NCBI RefSeq assembly: GCF_009208555.1
Contig: NZ_WFLI01000007.1
Coordinates: forward strand, 62,001 to 126,000
From: Janthinobacterium violaceinigrum
Lineage (GTDB): Bacteria; Pseudomonadota; Gammaproteobacteria; Burkholderiales; Burkholderiaceae_D
Length of the DNA stretch: 64,000 nt
Direction of reading: 5' to 3'
Shown: positions 18,705-30,337 of the stretch, in pieces
Position numbering within the stretch: the first letter of the stretch is position 1
Layout of the letters: each line of letters starts with the position of its first letter
Notes under the pieces: model-generated
The model's input: only the letters and a program-made list of their open reading frames with translations
Databases searched by the model: none
Told to the model about the DNA's origin: nothing
Position numbers and translations under genes: made by a program

Positions 18705-19910
18705 TTACTGCTGTGGCTTCGGCTTGGCTTCTTCTCTACGGTTGTACCCGGCGACCATATCAAAGCGGAACAGACGGCATTCCAGCGCGCCGTTGAAGAA
18801 CGGCGTCTTGCGCGCTTCCTTCAGACGCAGCAGCTTGGGCAGACCCAGGTCGGCCGTAAACAGGAACACGGTCCAGCCGGCGAAACGCTGCTTCAGGGTC
18901 GTGCCCATGGCCGAATAGAAGGACGTCGACAGTTCATCTTCCGGAATGGTGCTGTCGCCGCGCACGCCGATACGCTCGCCGTAAGGCGGGTTGGTCAGCA
19001 TGATGCCCGGCACGTCGCTTGGCGGCTTGACTTCCTGCGCCTCGATCTGCTTCAGCGGCACCTCGAAGCGCACGCCGGCGCAACGCAGGTTATGGCGCGT
19101 CATCGCCACCATGTCGCCCGAGATGTCGCTGCCGAAAATGGTCGGCTCGGCCGGCAGCGGATTGACCTTGATGGCGTTTTTCATGGCATTCCACGGCGCC
19201 GGATCGAAGTCGTGGAAGTTTTCAAAGGCGAACTGGCGCGAGGCGCCCGGCGGAATACCTTGCAGCATCTGCGCCGCTTCGGCCAGGATGGTGCCGGAAC
19301 CGCACATCGGGTCGAACAGCACCATGCCCGGCTTCCAGCCCGACACGCGCAGCAGGCCGGCGGCCAGGTTTTCGCGCAGCGGCGCGTCGCCCGTCTCTTC
19401 GCGCCAGCCGCGCTTGAACAGGGCTTCGCCCGAGGTGTCGAGATACACGGTAAACGTGTGCGCGTCGAGGAAGCCGACGATGCGCATGTCCGGCGTCTTG
19501 GTGTTGACCGACGGACGCTCGTTAAACTGGTCGCGGAAGCGGTCGCAGATCGCATCCTTGATCTTCAATGTCGTGAATTCCAGGCTGCGCAGCGGCGACT
19601 TCACGGCCGTGACGTCGACGCGGATCGTGTGATGCACGCCGAACCAGTCTTCCCAGGATTGCGCCAGGGTCAGGTCATAGATATCGTTTTCCGTCTTGTA
19701 GCCGGAATGGGCCATGCGCATCAGCACGCGCGAAGCAATGCGCGAATGCAGATTGATGCGGTAGGAATCGAGCAGGTCGCCCGAGCAGTGTACGCCGCCC
19801 GGCACCTGGTTGTGGACCTTCATGGTCGAACTGTCCTGGGCAATCTCGCCCAGTTCCTCGGCCAGCGCCGCTTCCATGCCGCGCGGGCATGGGCAAAAAT
19901 ATGAAGCCAT
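18705..19910 (-). CDS. THUMP-domain class I SAM-dependent RNA methyltransferase (RlmL-like)
   Basis: Predicted guanine-N2 methyltransferase acting on 23S rRNA, related to the N-terminal (RlmL, m2G2445) half of E. coli RlmKL. It has 401 aa. An N-terminal ferredoxin-like/THUMP part (about 1-160) is followed by a Rossmann methyltransferase with the SAM motif FDPMCGSGTILAEAA and the catalytic motif NPPYGER. It lacks the second (RlmK) half, so it is a stand-alone form, which is common in betaproteobacteria. It lies on the same strand as the DsbA-family isomerase, about 100 bp downstream of it. Confidence 0.88.
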   Translation of the reverse strand: MASYFCPCPRGMEAALAEELGEIAQDSSTMKVHNQVPGGVHCSGDLLDSYRINLHSRIASRVLMRMAHSGYKTENDIYDLTLAQSWEDWFGVHHTIRVDVTAVKSPLRSLEFTTLKIKDAICDRFRDQFNERPSVNTKTPDMRIVGFLDAHTFTVYLDTSGEALFKRGWREETGDAPLRENLAAGLLRVSGWKPGMVLFDPMCGSGTILAEAAQMLQGIPPGASRQFAFENFHDFDPAPWNAMKNAIKVNPLPAEPTIFGSDISGDMVAMTRHNLRCAGVRFEVPLKQIEAQEVKPPSDVPGIMLTNPPYGERIGVRGDSTIPEDELSTSFYSAMGTTLKQRFAGWTVFLFTADLGLPKLLRLKEARKTPFFNGALECRLFRFDMVAGYNRREEAKPKPQQ

Positions 19911-20010
19911 GGTTGGTGTACCCTTATTCCATTGTGTTGAACGCCCGCTAAATTACAGGCGCTGCTTACTACGTTAAAAAATACGACGTTAAAAAACTGC
20001 TTTTGCTTGA

Positions 20011-20625
20011 CTACCCTGCCAGCGCCCGCTCGACAAAATCGAGGCGGTCCTGGCCCCAGTAACCCTCGCCATCGACGATGTACCACGGCGAGCCGAAGAC
20101 GGAAGCGGCGGTGGCTGCCTCCGTGTTGGCGTCGTATTCGGCCTGCACGCTGGCCGTTTCCGACGTCTTGAGCAACTGGCGGCCATCAAAGCCCGCGTCG
20201 ACGGCGATCTGCACCAGCGTCTCTTCGTCGCCGATGTTGCGCTCTTCGGCCCACAGGCCGCGCATGATGGCGTGCGCCAGGTTCAGCGACGCTTCCACGC
20301 CATGCGCCAGGCGCGTGGCGATGATCAGCTTGGCAGACGCTTCCGGCGATACGGGAAAGAACTTCGGCTGCAGATTCAAAGGCACTTGCAGGAAGGCCGA
20401 CCAGCGCGCCAGTTCGGCAAGGCGGTACGCCTGGCGCTGCGGCGCGCGCTTGGCCAGCGGCAGGCCGCCCGACACGCTGAAGACCTTGCCCAGATCGAAG
20501 GGCCGCACGTCGATCTGCGCGCCCGTCTTCGCGGCGATGGCCATCAGGCGCGCGTGGCCCAGGTAGGTCCATGGCGAGTGGGGCGCGAAGAAATACTGCA
20601 CGACTTTGCTCTGGCTTGCACTCAT
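20011..20625 (-). CDS. DsbA-family 2-hydroxychromene-2-carboxylate isomerase homologue
   Basis: A 204-aa thioredoxin-fold protein of the kappa-GST/HCCA isomerase family. A Ser (about S17, in APHSPWTYLG) sits where the GSH-activating residue lies. The C-terminal GSPWYIVDGEGYWGQDRLDF matches the family's signature. Members use glutathione to isomerise aromatic breakdown products. No aromatic ring-cleavage genes are nearby, so its substrate is unclear. It starts 10 bp after the HemJ-like gene, so the two are likely co-transcribed. Confidence 0.85.
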   Translation of the reverse strand: MSASQSKVVQYFFAPHSPWTYLGHARLMAIAAKTGAQIDVRPFDLGKVFSVSGGLPLAKRAPQRQAYRLAELARWSAFLQVPLNLQPKFFPVSPEASAKLIIATRLAHGVEASLNLAHAIMRGLWAEERNIGDEETLVQIAVDAGFDGRQLLKTSETASVQAEYDANTEAATAASVFGSPWYIVDGEGYWGQDRLDFVERALAG

Positions 20626-20635
20626 CTCGACTCCC

Positions 20636-21073
20636 TTAGAAAGGCTTGACCACGACCAGCACGACGACGGCCAGCAGCATCACCACCGGCACCTCGTTAA
20701 ACCAGCGGAACCAGGTGTGGCTGCGCTTGTTGAGACCTTTTTCAAACTTGCGCAGGATGGAACCGCAGGCGTGGTGATAACCGAGCAGCAGCACCACGAA
20801 CGTCAGCTTGGCGTGCATCCAGCCCGGCATCTTCATGCGGCCTTCGCCCCCGCCGTACAGCATCCACATCAGCGCCAGACCCAGCACCATGGCCGGCAGC
20901 GCCAGCAGGGACATGAAGCGGTACAGCTTGCGCGCCATCAGCAACAGCCGCTCGGTCGCCACCGTTTCCGTCTCCATCGCCAGGTTCACGAAAATGCGCG
21001 GCAAGTAAAACAGGCCGGCGAACCAGGACATGACGAAGATGATGTGGAAGGCTTTGGTCCAGAGAAAAAGCAT
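20636..21073 (-). CDS. hemJ: HemJ/CopD-family membrane protein (protoporphyrinogen oxidase type)
   Basis: A 145-aa integral membrane protein with about four helices. The N-terminal LWTKAFHIIFVMSWFAGLFY and the C-terminal FRWFNEVPVVMLLAVV are typical of the UPF0093/HemJ family, which oxidises protoporphyrinogen IX to protoporphyrin IX in many proteobacteria that lack HemG or HemY. The conserved histidine in TM1 (H10) and the Lys in MHAKLTF are present. CopD-like proteins share the fold, so a general CopD label is the alternative. It sits between proA and the isomerase on the same strand. Confidence 0.8.
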   Translation of the reverse strand: MLFLWTKAFHIIFVMSWFAGLFYLPRIFVNLAMETETVATERLLLMARKLYRFMSLLALPAMVLGLALMWMLYGGGEGRMKMPGWMHAKLTFVVLLLGYHHACGSILRKFEKGLNKRSHTWFRWFNEVPVVMLLAVVVLVVVKPF

Positions 21074-21157
21074 GGGGTTTCCAGTGTCAGAGAGCTACAG
21101 AAATGAGAGCACGGGCCACCTCGTGGGCCGCCCGCGCACGCGTACTACCTACGTTTC

Positions 21158-22441
21158 TTACTTGCGCACTTCGCCGTGGCCAAAGACCACGTATTTGAGC
21201 GAAGTCAGGCCTTCCAGTCCCACCGGGCCGCGCGCGTGCAGCTTGTCGTTCGAGATGCCGATCTCGGCGCCCAGGCCATATTCGAAGCCGTCGGCGAAAC
21301 GCGTCGAGGCATTCACCATCACGGAAGCGGAATCGACTTCGCGCAGGAAGCGCAGCGCATCGCTGTAGTCTTCCGTGATGATGGCTTCCGTGTGTTTCGA
21401 CGAATACTGGTTGATGTGATCCATCGCTTCGTCGATGCCGTCGACCACTTTTACCGACAGGATGGCGGCCAGGTATTCGGTGCGCCAGTCTTCCTCGGTG
21501 GCGGGCACCAGGTGCGGATAGGCAGCGGCAGCCAGGATCGCATGGCTTTCAGGGTCGGCGCGCAGTTCCACCTGCTTGGTCAGGTACAGTTCAGCCAGCT
21601 GCGGCAGCACGGTCGCGGCGATGGCGCGCGACACCAGCAGGGTTTCCATGGTGTTGCAGGTGCCATAGCGGTGGCACTTCGCGTTGAAGCCGATTTCCAG
21701 CGCCTTTTTCAGATCCGCCTTGGCGTCGATGTAGACGTGGCAGATGCCGTCGAGGTGCTTGATCATCGGCACGGTGGCCTCGTCCATCAGGCGCGCGATC
21801 AGCCCCTTGCCGCCGCGCGGCACGATGACGTCCACGTACTGCGGCATGGTGATCAGGGCGCCGACGGCGGCGCGGTCGGTGGTATCGATGACCTGCACGG
21901 CATCGGCCGGCAAACCTGCTCCCAGCAGCCCTTCCTGCACCAGCTTGGCCAGCGCGCGGTTGCAGTGAATGGCTTCCGAGCCGCCGCGCAAAATCGTCGC
22001 GTTGCCGCTCTTGATGCACAGGCCGGCCGCGTCCACCGTCACGTTCGGCCGCGCTTCATAGATGATGCCGATGACGCCCAGCGGCACGCGCATCTGGCCC
22101 ACCTGGATGCCCGTCGGGCGGAATTTCATGTTCGAGATTTCGCCGATCGGATCGGCCAGCGCGACGATCTGCGTCAAGCCTTCGACCATGGTGGCGATGG
22201 CGGCGTCGGACAGGGTCAGGCGGTCGAGCATGGCCGGCGCCAGGCCGGCGGCCGCCGCCGCATCGAGGTCGCGCTGGTTGGCCGCGCGCAGCAGGTCCGC
22301 ATCGCGCACGATGGCGGCGGCGATCAGGCTCAAGGCGCGGTTGCGCGTGGCGCTGTCGGCACGCGCCATGGCGCGCGACGCGGCGCGTGCGCGCGTGCCC
22401 ACGTCCTGCATATATTCTGTGATGTCCATGCTCGTATCCAT
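21158..22441 (-). CDS. proA: Gamma-glutamyl phosphate reductase
   Basis: Reduces gamma-glutamyl phosphate to glutamate-5-semialdehyde with NADPH, the second step of proline synthesis. The 427 aa fit the family. The catalytic Cys lies in [17 protein letters not shown], and the motifs [17 protein letters not shown] and RGGSEA are conserved. The frame is open upstream into holA. I take the ATG at 22441 (12 bp after the holA stop at 22453), with a second ATG at 22429 as an alternative. It is part of the conserved leuS-lptE-holA-proA order. proB is not in the window. Confidence 0.95.
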   Translation of the reverse strand: MDTSMDITEYMQDVGTRARAASRAMARADSATRNRALSLIAAAIVRDADLLRAANQRDLDAAAAAGLAPAMLDRLTLSDAAIATMVEGLTQIVALADPIGEISNMKFRPTGIQVGQMRVPLGVIGIIYEARPNVTVDAAGLCIKSGNATILRGGSEAIHCNRALAKLVQEGLLGAGLPADAVQVIDTTDRAAVGALITMPQYVDVIVPRGGKGLIARLMDEATVPMIKHLDGICHVYIDAKADLKKALEIGFNAKCHRYGTCNTMETLLVSRAIAATVLPQLAELYLTKQVELRADPESHAILAAAAYPHLVPATEEDWRTEYLAAILSVKVVDGIDEAMDHINQYSSKHTEAIITEDYSDALRFLREVDSASVMVNASTRFADGFEYGLGAEIGISNDKLHARGPVGLEGLTSLKYVVFGHGEVRK

Positions 22442-22452
22442 ATAGTAAAAAA

Positions 22453-23469
22453 CTAGCCTCGGGCGATCTTCAGGCCCAGCTGCAGCATGGCGTCCCAGGC
22501 ATCGCCCGCGTAGCCCTTGGCGCGCAAGCCCTTGATCATCTTGTCCACCTGCGCCGCCTGTTGCAGCGCCGCTTCCAGCACGGGCAGCGAAATGCGCCGC
22601 AGGGCCGGCTCCATCATCCGCTCGCGCGGTCCCCAGATGCGGTACTCCTTCAGCAGCGCACCCAATGGACGCCCTTGCGCCATGCCGGCCTTCAATTTTA
22701 ACAGCGTGCGGATTTCCTCGGAGACGGCCCACAAGACCAGCGGCAGCGCCTCGCCCTCGCCCTTCAAGCCTTCGAGCATGCGCACCAGGCGCGCCGGATC
22801 ACCGGCCAGCATGGCTTCGGACAGCTTGAAGACATCGTAGCGGGCCACGTTCAGCACCGCGTCCTGCACTTGCTCGTACGTCAGCTTGCCCGCAGCATGC
22901 AGCAAGCCCAGTTTCTGGATTTCCTGATGCGCCGCCAGCAAATTGCCCTCCACCCGTTCGGCGATGAAGTCGATGCTGGCCCGTTCGGCACTCTGCCCCT
23001 GCGCGGCCAGGCGCTGGGATATCCAGGCCGGCAACTGCGCCCGCTCCACATTCGGGATGTCGATATACACGGCCGCCTGCTGCAGGCTGGCCACCCACGC
23101 CGCCTTCTGCGTGGCCCAGTCCAGCTTGGGCAAGGTGATCAGGGTCAGGTTGTCGGGACTGAGGTTTTTCGCATAGCTTTGCAGCGCCGCGCCGCCATCC
23201 TTGCCCGGCTTGCCGGTGGGGATGCGCAATTCGATCAGTTTTTTATCGCCAAACAGCGACAGCTCCTGGTTCGCCGCCAGCAGTTCGCCCCACTTGAAGC
23301 TGCGCTCCACCGTCAGCACGTCGCGCTCGGAGTAACCCTGCGCGCGCGCCGCGCGGCGGATCTTGTCGGCCGCTTCCAGCGCCAGCAAATGTTCATCGCT
23401 GGTGATCACATACAGCTGCGCCAGCGGCTTGGCCACATGCCCGTCGAGCGCGTCTATCCGCAATTGCAT
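22453..23469 (-). CDS. holA: DNA polymerase III subunit delta
   Basis: The clamp-loader subunit that opens the beta clamp during replication. At 338 aa it has the typical length. The N-terminal domain has [20 protein letters not shown], followed by the middle and C-terminal helical domains, ending with the collar domain ([12 protein letters not shown]). It lies 10 bp downstream of lptE, in the order common to many beta- and gammaproteobacteria. Confidence 0.93.
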   Translation of the reverse strand: MQLRIDALDGHVAKPLAQLYVITSDEHLLALEAADKIRRAARAQGYSERDVLTVERSFKWGELLAANQELSLFGDKKLIELRIPTGKPGKDGGAALQSYAKNLSPDNLTLITLPKLDWATQKAAWVASLQQAAVYIDIPNVERAQLPAWISQRLAAQGQSAERASIDFIAERVEGNLLAAHQEIQKLGLLHAAGKLTYEQVQDAVLNVARYDVFKLSEAMLAGDPARLVRMLEGLKGEGEALPLVLWAVSEEIRTLLKLKAGMAQGRPLGALLKEYRIWGPRERMMEPALRRISLPVLEAALQQAAQVDKMIKGLRAKGYAGDAWDAMLQLGLKIARG

Positions 23470-23479
23470 GGCGTCCCCG

Positions 23480-24088
23480 TTACTGCTGCGGGGCGGCCGG
23501 CGCGACCGGCGTCACGGGCGCCACTGGCGCCACCGACATGGCCGGCAGCACCGGCTTGATGGCGGCCAGGCGGCGCATGATCTGCTGCACCAGGTCGTTG
23601 CGCATGTCGCGGTACAGCGCCGCTTCCTCGGTTTCCTTGGCCAGCACCTGCGAATCGTCGAAGGTGATCGGACGCACCAGGCTGATGGTAGTCGGTACCA
23701 GCAACTGGTTGCCGGCCTTGTCGACGACGCGGAAATTGATCGAGTAGCCGAGCTGGTATTCCTGCACCCGGCCATTTTTGTTCAGCGACAGAATGGTCTT
23801 GGTACGGTTCCTCTCCGGGTCGCTGAGCACTTCAAGCACGGCGTCGGCGCCATCCTTGGTGCTCACCACCTCCGTGCTGCCGATGGCGCGGATATAGCGC
23901 TTCAGGCCGATCGCCAGCGGCGACGTATCGGGCAAGCCGATATACATCGTCGCGAACGGCAGCATGAAACTGCCGTTCGAACCGCGCAAGTGAAAGCCGC
24001 AGGCCGACAACAGCAGGGTCAGGGCGATGGCCAGCATGGCGCGCCATGCGCGCCCGCCCAGCAGCGATACGGAAGAGGAGGTCGTCAT
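23480..24088 (-). CDS. lptE: LPS-assembly lipoprotein LptE
   Basis: The outer-membrane lipoprotein plug of the LptD translocon that inserts LPS into the outer leaflet. It has 202 aa, with a signal ending in the lipobox LSAC at C30. The RlpB/LptE fold follows (GFHLRG, then YIGLPDTSPLAIGLKRYI). A long Pro/Ala/Val-rich tail ends the protein. The frame extends far upstream inside leuS, but the ATG at 24088 gives a complete lipoprotein signal and lies 2 bp after the leuS stop. Its partner lptD is in this window at 56.2-58.5 kb. Confidence 0.93.
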   Translation of the reverse strand: MTTSSSVSLLGGRAWRAMLAIALTLLLSACGFHLRGSNGSFMLPFATMYIGLPDTSPLAIGLKRYIRAIGSTEVVSTKDGADAVLEVLSDPERNRTKTILSLNKNGRVQEYQLGYSINFRVVDKAGNQLLVPTTISLVRPITFDDSQVLAKETEEAALYRDMRNDLVQQIMRRLAAIKPVLPAMSVAPVAPVTPVAPAAPQQ

Positions 24089-24090
24089 GA

Positions 24091-26768
<2,678 letters not shown>

Positions 26769-26842
26769 CTGGTTGTCGCCACCCGATAGCGCGGCGCGCT
26801 GGCGGCCCCGTCTCGCATATTTTTGCCGGTGTCCAATTATGC

Positions 26843-26858
26843 TGTGTCATATGTCACA
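26843..26858. promoter_or_regulatory. CRP/FNR-like dyad in the leuS-araC divergent region
   Basis: TGTGTCATATGTCACA is nearly palindromic and differs at one position from the CRP consensus TGTGA-N6-TCACA. It lies 28 bp before the AraC gene start and 75 bp beyond the leuS -10. It could be a Crp-family operator or the AraC protein's own site. Confidence 0.35.
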
Positions 26859-26885
26859 ATCTTGTTCTTTGCATCAACGCCGGCC

Positions 26886-27650
26886 ATGATCGTCTATCAG
26901 GAATATCCGCCCATCCCCGCCCTGCGACCCTGGCTGGACTGCGTCTGGACGTGCCGCGTGCAAACGGGCGCCACGCCCCTCACGCACCAGGTCTTGCCCG
27001 ACAATTGCATCGACATCCTGTGCCAGGACCAGCACGATGCCAGCTTTGCCGTCGGCATGATGACGGCACCGATTGCCGTCGTCAGCCAGGGCCGCGTGCA
27101 GACGGTGGCGGCCCGCTTCAAGCCGGGCGCGGCGGCGCGTTTCTTCCAGCTGCCCTTGTGTGAACTCAACGATGGCCGCGCGGGATTGCAGCAGTTGTGG
27201 GGGCGCGACCTGGCGGCACGCCTGGACGATGCGCTGTGGAGCGATCCCCTAAGCAATATGCAACGCATTGCCATTTTGCAAGATTATCTGCTGCTGCGCC
27301 TGCGCGCCGGGCCGCCCCTGGCGCCGGCGAGCGTGGCCGTCCACGCCATCGCGGCCATCGAAGGCGCGCAGGGTCTGGTGCGCGTGGAGGGCCTGGCACG
27401 GCAGCTGGGCGTGTCGCGCCAGCACCTGGCGCAGCAGTTTCGCCAGCAAGTCGGCATCAGCCCCAAGCTGTTTGCCCGCATCTGCCGCTTCCGTGCCGCC
27501 AGCCTGGGCGTGAAGAGCCTGGCGGGACAGCCGGACTGGGCGCAGGTGGCCCTGAAATATGGCTATTTCGACCAGTCGCACCTGATCCACGACTTCCAGG
27601 ATTTCGCCCACAGCTCGCCCGAGGCATGGCTGACGGGCCGGCGCGCATGA
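26886..27650 (+). CDS. AraC-family transcriptional regulator
   Basis: A 254-aa regulator. Its N-terminal domain (MIVYQEYPPIPALRPWLDCVW) is of the DUF6597 type, often found before an AraC DNA-binding domain. The C-terminal two-helix-turn-helix domain (about 160-250) contains LARQLGVSRQHLAQQFRQQVG and WAQVALKYGYFDQSHLIHDF. I use the ATG at 26886, because the upstream frame to 26823 adds residues with no family match. A VOC-family protein follows 79 bp downstream and may be its target. The ligand is unknown. Confidence 0.88.
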   Translation: MIVYQEYPPIPALRPWLDCVWTCRVQTGATPLTHQVLPDNCIDILCQDQHDASFAVGMMTAPIAVVSQGRVQTVAARFKPGAAARFFQLPLCELNDGRAGLQQLWGRDLAARLDDALWSDPLSNMQRIAILQDYLLLRLRAGPPLAPASVAVHAIAAIEGAQGLVRVEGLARQLGVSRQHLAQQFRQQVGISPKLFARICRFRAASLGVKSLAGQPDWAQVALKYGYFDQSHLIHDFQDFAHSSPEAWLTGRRA

Positions 27651-27729
27651 CCACCTTCCATTTTTCCAATCGCGCGCCGCGCGCCGGTGGCATCATGGCG
27701 TCATGCATTTCAACCAACAGGAGCAGAAC

Positions 27730-28095
27730 ATGATCAAGGGCTTGCGCACCGTCACCTATCCCGTCCCCGACCTGGACCAGGCCAAGGCCTGGTACAGCCA
27801 GGTATTTGGTACGGCGCCGTATTTCGACCAGCCGTTTTATGTGGGGTTTGCCATCGGCGGCTTCGAGCTGGGCTTGCTGCCGGGCGGCGAGCCGGGCACG
27901 CAGGGCAGCGTGACGTACTGGGGCGTGGACGGCATCGAACAGGAAGTCGAGCGCATCATCAAACTGGGCGGCACCCTGCACCACCCAATCACGGACGTGG
28001 GCGACGGCATCCGCACGGTGGAATTGCTCGACCCGTTCGGCAACCAGATCGGCCTCATCGACAATCCCCATTTCGATACGGCCAAGGTGGTTTGA
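27730..28095 (+). CDS. VOC-family (glyoxalase-like) protein
   Basis: A 121-aa single vicinal-oxygen-chelate module with the beta-alpha-beta-beta-beta pattern: LRTVTYPVPDLDQAKAWYSQVFG at the start and VELLDPFGNQIGLIDNP at the end. VOC proteins bind a divalent metal and act as lyases, dioxygenases or drug-binding proteins; the substrate is unknown. The ATG at 27730 follows AGGAG with 6-nt spacing, so it is preferred over an upstream ATG at 27703. It is probably co-transcribed with the upstream AraC-family gene. Confidence 0.85.
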   Translation: MIKGLRTVTYPVPDLDQAKAWYSQVFGTAPYFDQPFYVGFAIGGFELGLLPGGEPGTQGSVTYWGVDGIEQEVERIIKLGGTLHHPITDVGDGIRTVELLDPFGNQIGLIDNPHFDTAKVV

Positions 28096-28101
28096 GTTGC
28101 C

Positions 28102-28998
28102 TCAGGCGGCTTCGCCTTGCAGCCACAGCCGGAATTGCTGCAAGGCCGTTTTTTCATGCGCCGCTTCCGGCGTAATCAGGTAATACGCCCGCTGCCCCCG
28201 CAGTGGGCGCTCGCACGCGATGCGCAGCTCGCCGCGCGCCAGTTCCGCCTCCACCAGCATGCGCGGCAGCAAGACCACGCCCTGCCCTTGCACGGCGGCC
28301 ATGGCCAGCATGGAAAACAATTCATAGCGGGCGCCATAACGGGCCAGTGCGCCATCCACTTGCATGGCGTCAAACCACTGGCGCCAGGCGCCCGGGCGCG
28401 TACTTTGCTGCAGCAGGGTCAGTTCCAACAAGTCCTGCGGCTGCCAATGGCTGCGCGCCGCCAGCAGGCGGGGGCTGGCGACGGGCACGATCTCTTCATG
28501 CATGAGCAAGGTGGCGCGCGTGCCGGGCCAGCGCGCCAGTTGCTCGGGCGTGCCCGCATACAGGGCGCCGTCGTATTCCGTATCGGCAAACATGAACGGT
28601 TTCGTATAGGCATCGATATGCACGACGATGTCCGGGTGCTGCCCCGCCAGCGAGGACAGCCGCGGCATCAGCCAGCGCGTGGCAAACGTGGGCACGGAAG
28701 CGAGCTGCAAGGCGCCGCCACCGCCCTGGCGCGCCATGGTGTCGAGCGTGTCGCGCTCGAGGCCGTCGAGGCGCGCCGCGATCTGCCGCGCATAGGCGGC
28801 GCCGGCGCTGGTCAGCAGCACGCCATGGCGCGTGCGCTGGAACAATTGCACACCGAGAAAACTTTCCAACGATGAAATCTGGCGCGACACGGCGCTTTGC
28901 GTCAGCGACAGTTCGCGCGCCGCATGCGTGTAGCTCTGGTGGCGCGCGGCCGCCTCGAAGCAATTCAAGGCTTGCAGCATGGGAATTTTGCGTGACAT
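28102..28998 (-). CDS. LysR-family regulator next to gcdH (GcdR-like)
   Basis: A 298-aa LysR-type regulator. The N-terminal winged HTH (about 1-65) contains NCFEAAARHQSYTHAARELS and TQSAVSRQISSLE. A periplasmic-binding-protein-like effector domain follows, resembling the GcvA/GcdR branch. It is divergent from gcdH-gcdG, the arrangement known for GcdR in Pseudomonas, where it responds to glutarate. I use the ATG at 28998, where the family N-terminus starts, not the in-frame one at 29106. A T-N11-A dyad at 29042-29056 lies between it and gcdH. Confidence 0.87.
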   Translation of the reverse strand: MSRKIPMLQALNCFEAAARHQSYTHAARELSLTQSAVSRQISSLESFLGVQLFQRTRHGVLLTSAGAAYARQIAARLDGLERDTLDTMARQGGGGALQLASVPTFATRWLMPRLSSLAGQHPDIVVHIDAYTKPFMFADTEYDGALYAGTPEQLARWPGTRATLLMHEEIVPVASPRLLAARSHWQPQDLLELTLLQQSTRPGAWRQWFDAMQVDGALARYGARYELFSMLAMAAVQGQGVVLLPRMLVEAELARGELRIACERPLRGQRAYYLITPEAAHEKTALQQFRLWLQGEAA

Positions 28999-29041
28999 GG
29001 GGATATCCGGCCGGTAAAAGACCGCCAGTATGCCGCAAGAT

Positions 29042-29056
29042 ATGCGCAGCACGCAT
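29042..29056. promoter_or_regulatory. LysR-type operator (T-N11-A dyad) in the gcdR-gcdH gap
   Basis: ATGCG-CAGCA-CGCAT is a perfect 5-bp dyad containing T-N11-A (T at 29043, A at 29055). Its centre lies about 63 bp upstream of the transcription start predicted for gcdH, the usual spot of LysR activator sites. Confidence 0.55.
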
Positions 29057-29077
29057 GTCTGGGTGCGAAAAAATCGT

Positions 29078-29106
29078 TTGCGCAAGGCTAGGCAAAAACC
29101 TACCAT
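29078..29106 (+). promoter_or_regulatory. Candidate sigma-70 promoter of gcdH-gcdG
   Basis: TTGCGC (29078-29083) and TACCAT (29101-29106) are separated by 17 bp, with a predicted start near 29113. The boxes are weak, as expected for an activator-dependent promoter. Confidence 0.4.
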
Positions 29107-29158
29107 GAGCCATATTCAATCTTGCGCCGATCATCGGCGCTCACCTGCGAGGCCTGTG

Positions 29159-30337
29159 ATGAGCAAAACCGTATTCGACTGGAATTCCCCCCTGCTGCTG
29201 GAAGAACAACTGACGGGCGACGAACGCGCCGTGCTGGAAGCAGCCCGCGACTATTGCCAGGGCAGCCTGGTGCCGCGCGTGCTCGAATCGTTCCGCCATG
29301 GCCGCACGGACGCTGCCATCTTCCGCGAAATGGGCGAGCTGGGCTTGCTGGGCACGACCATTCCGGAACAGTACGGCGGCGCCGGCCTGAACTACGTCTG
29401 CTACGGCCTGGCCGCGCGCGAAGTCGAGCGCGTCGATTCGGGCTACCGCTCGATGATGAGCGTGCAATCGTCGCTGGTGATGGTGCCGATCAACGCCTTC
29501 GGCAACGAAGAAACCAAACAGAAATACCTGCCGAAACTGGCGACGGGCGAATACATCGGCTGCTTCGGCCTGACGGAACCGAACCACGGCTCCGATCCCG
29601 GCAGCATGGTCACGCGCGCACGCAAGGTACCGGGCGGCTACAGCCTGTCCGGCGCCAAGATGTGGATCACCAACAGCCCGATTGCCGACGTGTTCGTCGT
29701 CTGGGCCAAGGACGATGAAGGCGCGATCCGCGGCTTCGTGCTGGAAAAAGGCTGGAAAGGCCTGTCGGCGCCCGAGATCCACGGCAAGGTGGGCTTGCGC
29801 ACCAGCATCACCGGTGAAATCGTCATGGATGAAGTATTTTGCCCGGAAGAAAACGCCTTCCCCGACGTGCGCGGCTTGAAAGGCCCGTTCACCTGCCTGA
29901 ACAGCGCCCGCTACGGCATCGCCTGGGGCGCGCTGGGCGCGGCCGAAGACTGCTACCTGAAAGCACGCCAGTACACGATGGACCGCCAGCAATTCGGCCG
30001 CCCGTTGGCCGCGAATCAGCTGGTGCAAAAGAAACTGGCCGACATGCTGACGGAAATCACCATGGGCTTGCAAGGCTGCCTGCGCCTGGGCCGCATGAAG
30101 GATGAAGGCTCGCCCGCCGTGGAAATCACCTCGATCATGAAACGCAACAGCTGCGGCAAGGCGCTGGACATCGCCCGCGTGGCACGCGACATGATGGGCG
30201 GCAACGGCATTTCCGACGAGTTCGGCGTCATCCGCCACCTGGTCAACCTGGAAGTGGTCAACACCTATGAAGGCACGCACGATGTGCACGCGCTGATCAT
30301 CGGCCGCGCCATCACCGGCATCGCCGCGTTCAACTAA
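29159..30337 (+). CDS. gcdH: Glutaryl-CoA dehydrogenase
   Basis: An FAD enzyme that oxidises and decarboxylates glutaryl-CoA to crotonyl-CoA in lysine, tryptophan and glutarate breakdown. The 392 aa fit the family. The catalytic Glu lies in the glutaryl-CoA-specific motif [20 protein letters not shown]. Other acyl-CoA dehydrogenase motifs are [13 protein letters not shown] and [12 protein letters not shown]. The ATG at 29159 is preceded by GAGG with 6-nt spacing. The stop overlaps the start of the CoA-transferase gene (TAATG), indicating translational coupling. Confidence 0.95.
   Translation: MSKTVFDWNSPLLLEEQLTGDERAVLEAARDYCQGSLVPRVLESFRHGRTDAAIFREMGELGLLGTTIPEQYGGAGLNYVCYGLAAREVERVDSGYRSMMSVQSSLVMVPINAFGNEETKQKYLPKLATGEYIGCFGLTEPNHGSDPGSMVTRARKVPGGYSLSGAKMWITNSPIADVFVVWAKDDEGAIRGFVLEKGWKGLSAPEIHGKVGLRTSITGEIVMDEVFCPEENAFPDVRGLKGPFTCLNSARYGIAWGALGAAEDCYLKARQYTMDRQQFGRPLAANQLVQKKLADMLTEITMGLQGCLRLGRMKDEGSPAVEITSIMKRNSCGKALDIARVARDMMGGNGISDEFGVIRHLVNLEVVNTYEGTHDVHALIIGRAITGIAAFN

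Noticed and set aside
19971..19996. Direct repeat ACGTTAAAAAA, two copies 15 bp apart
   Set aside because: It is short and AT-simple in an intergenic gap, with no hairpin or gene context to support a function.
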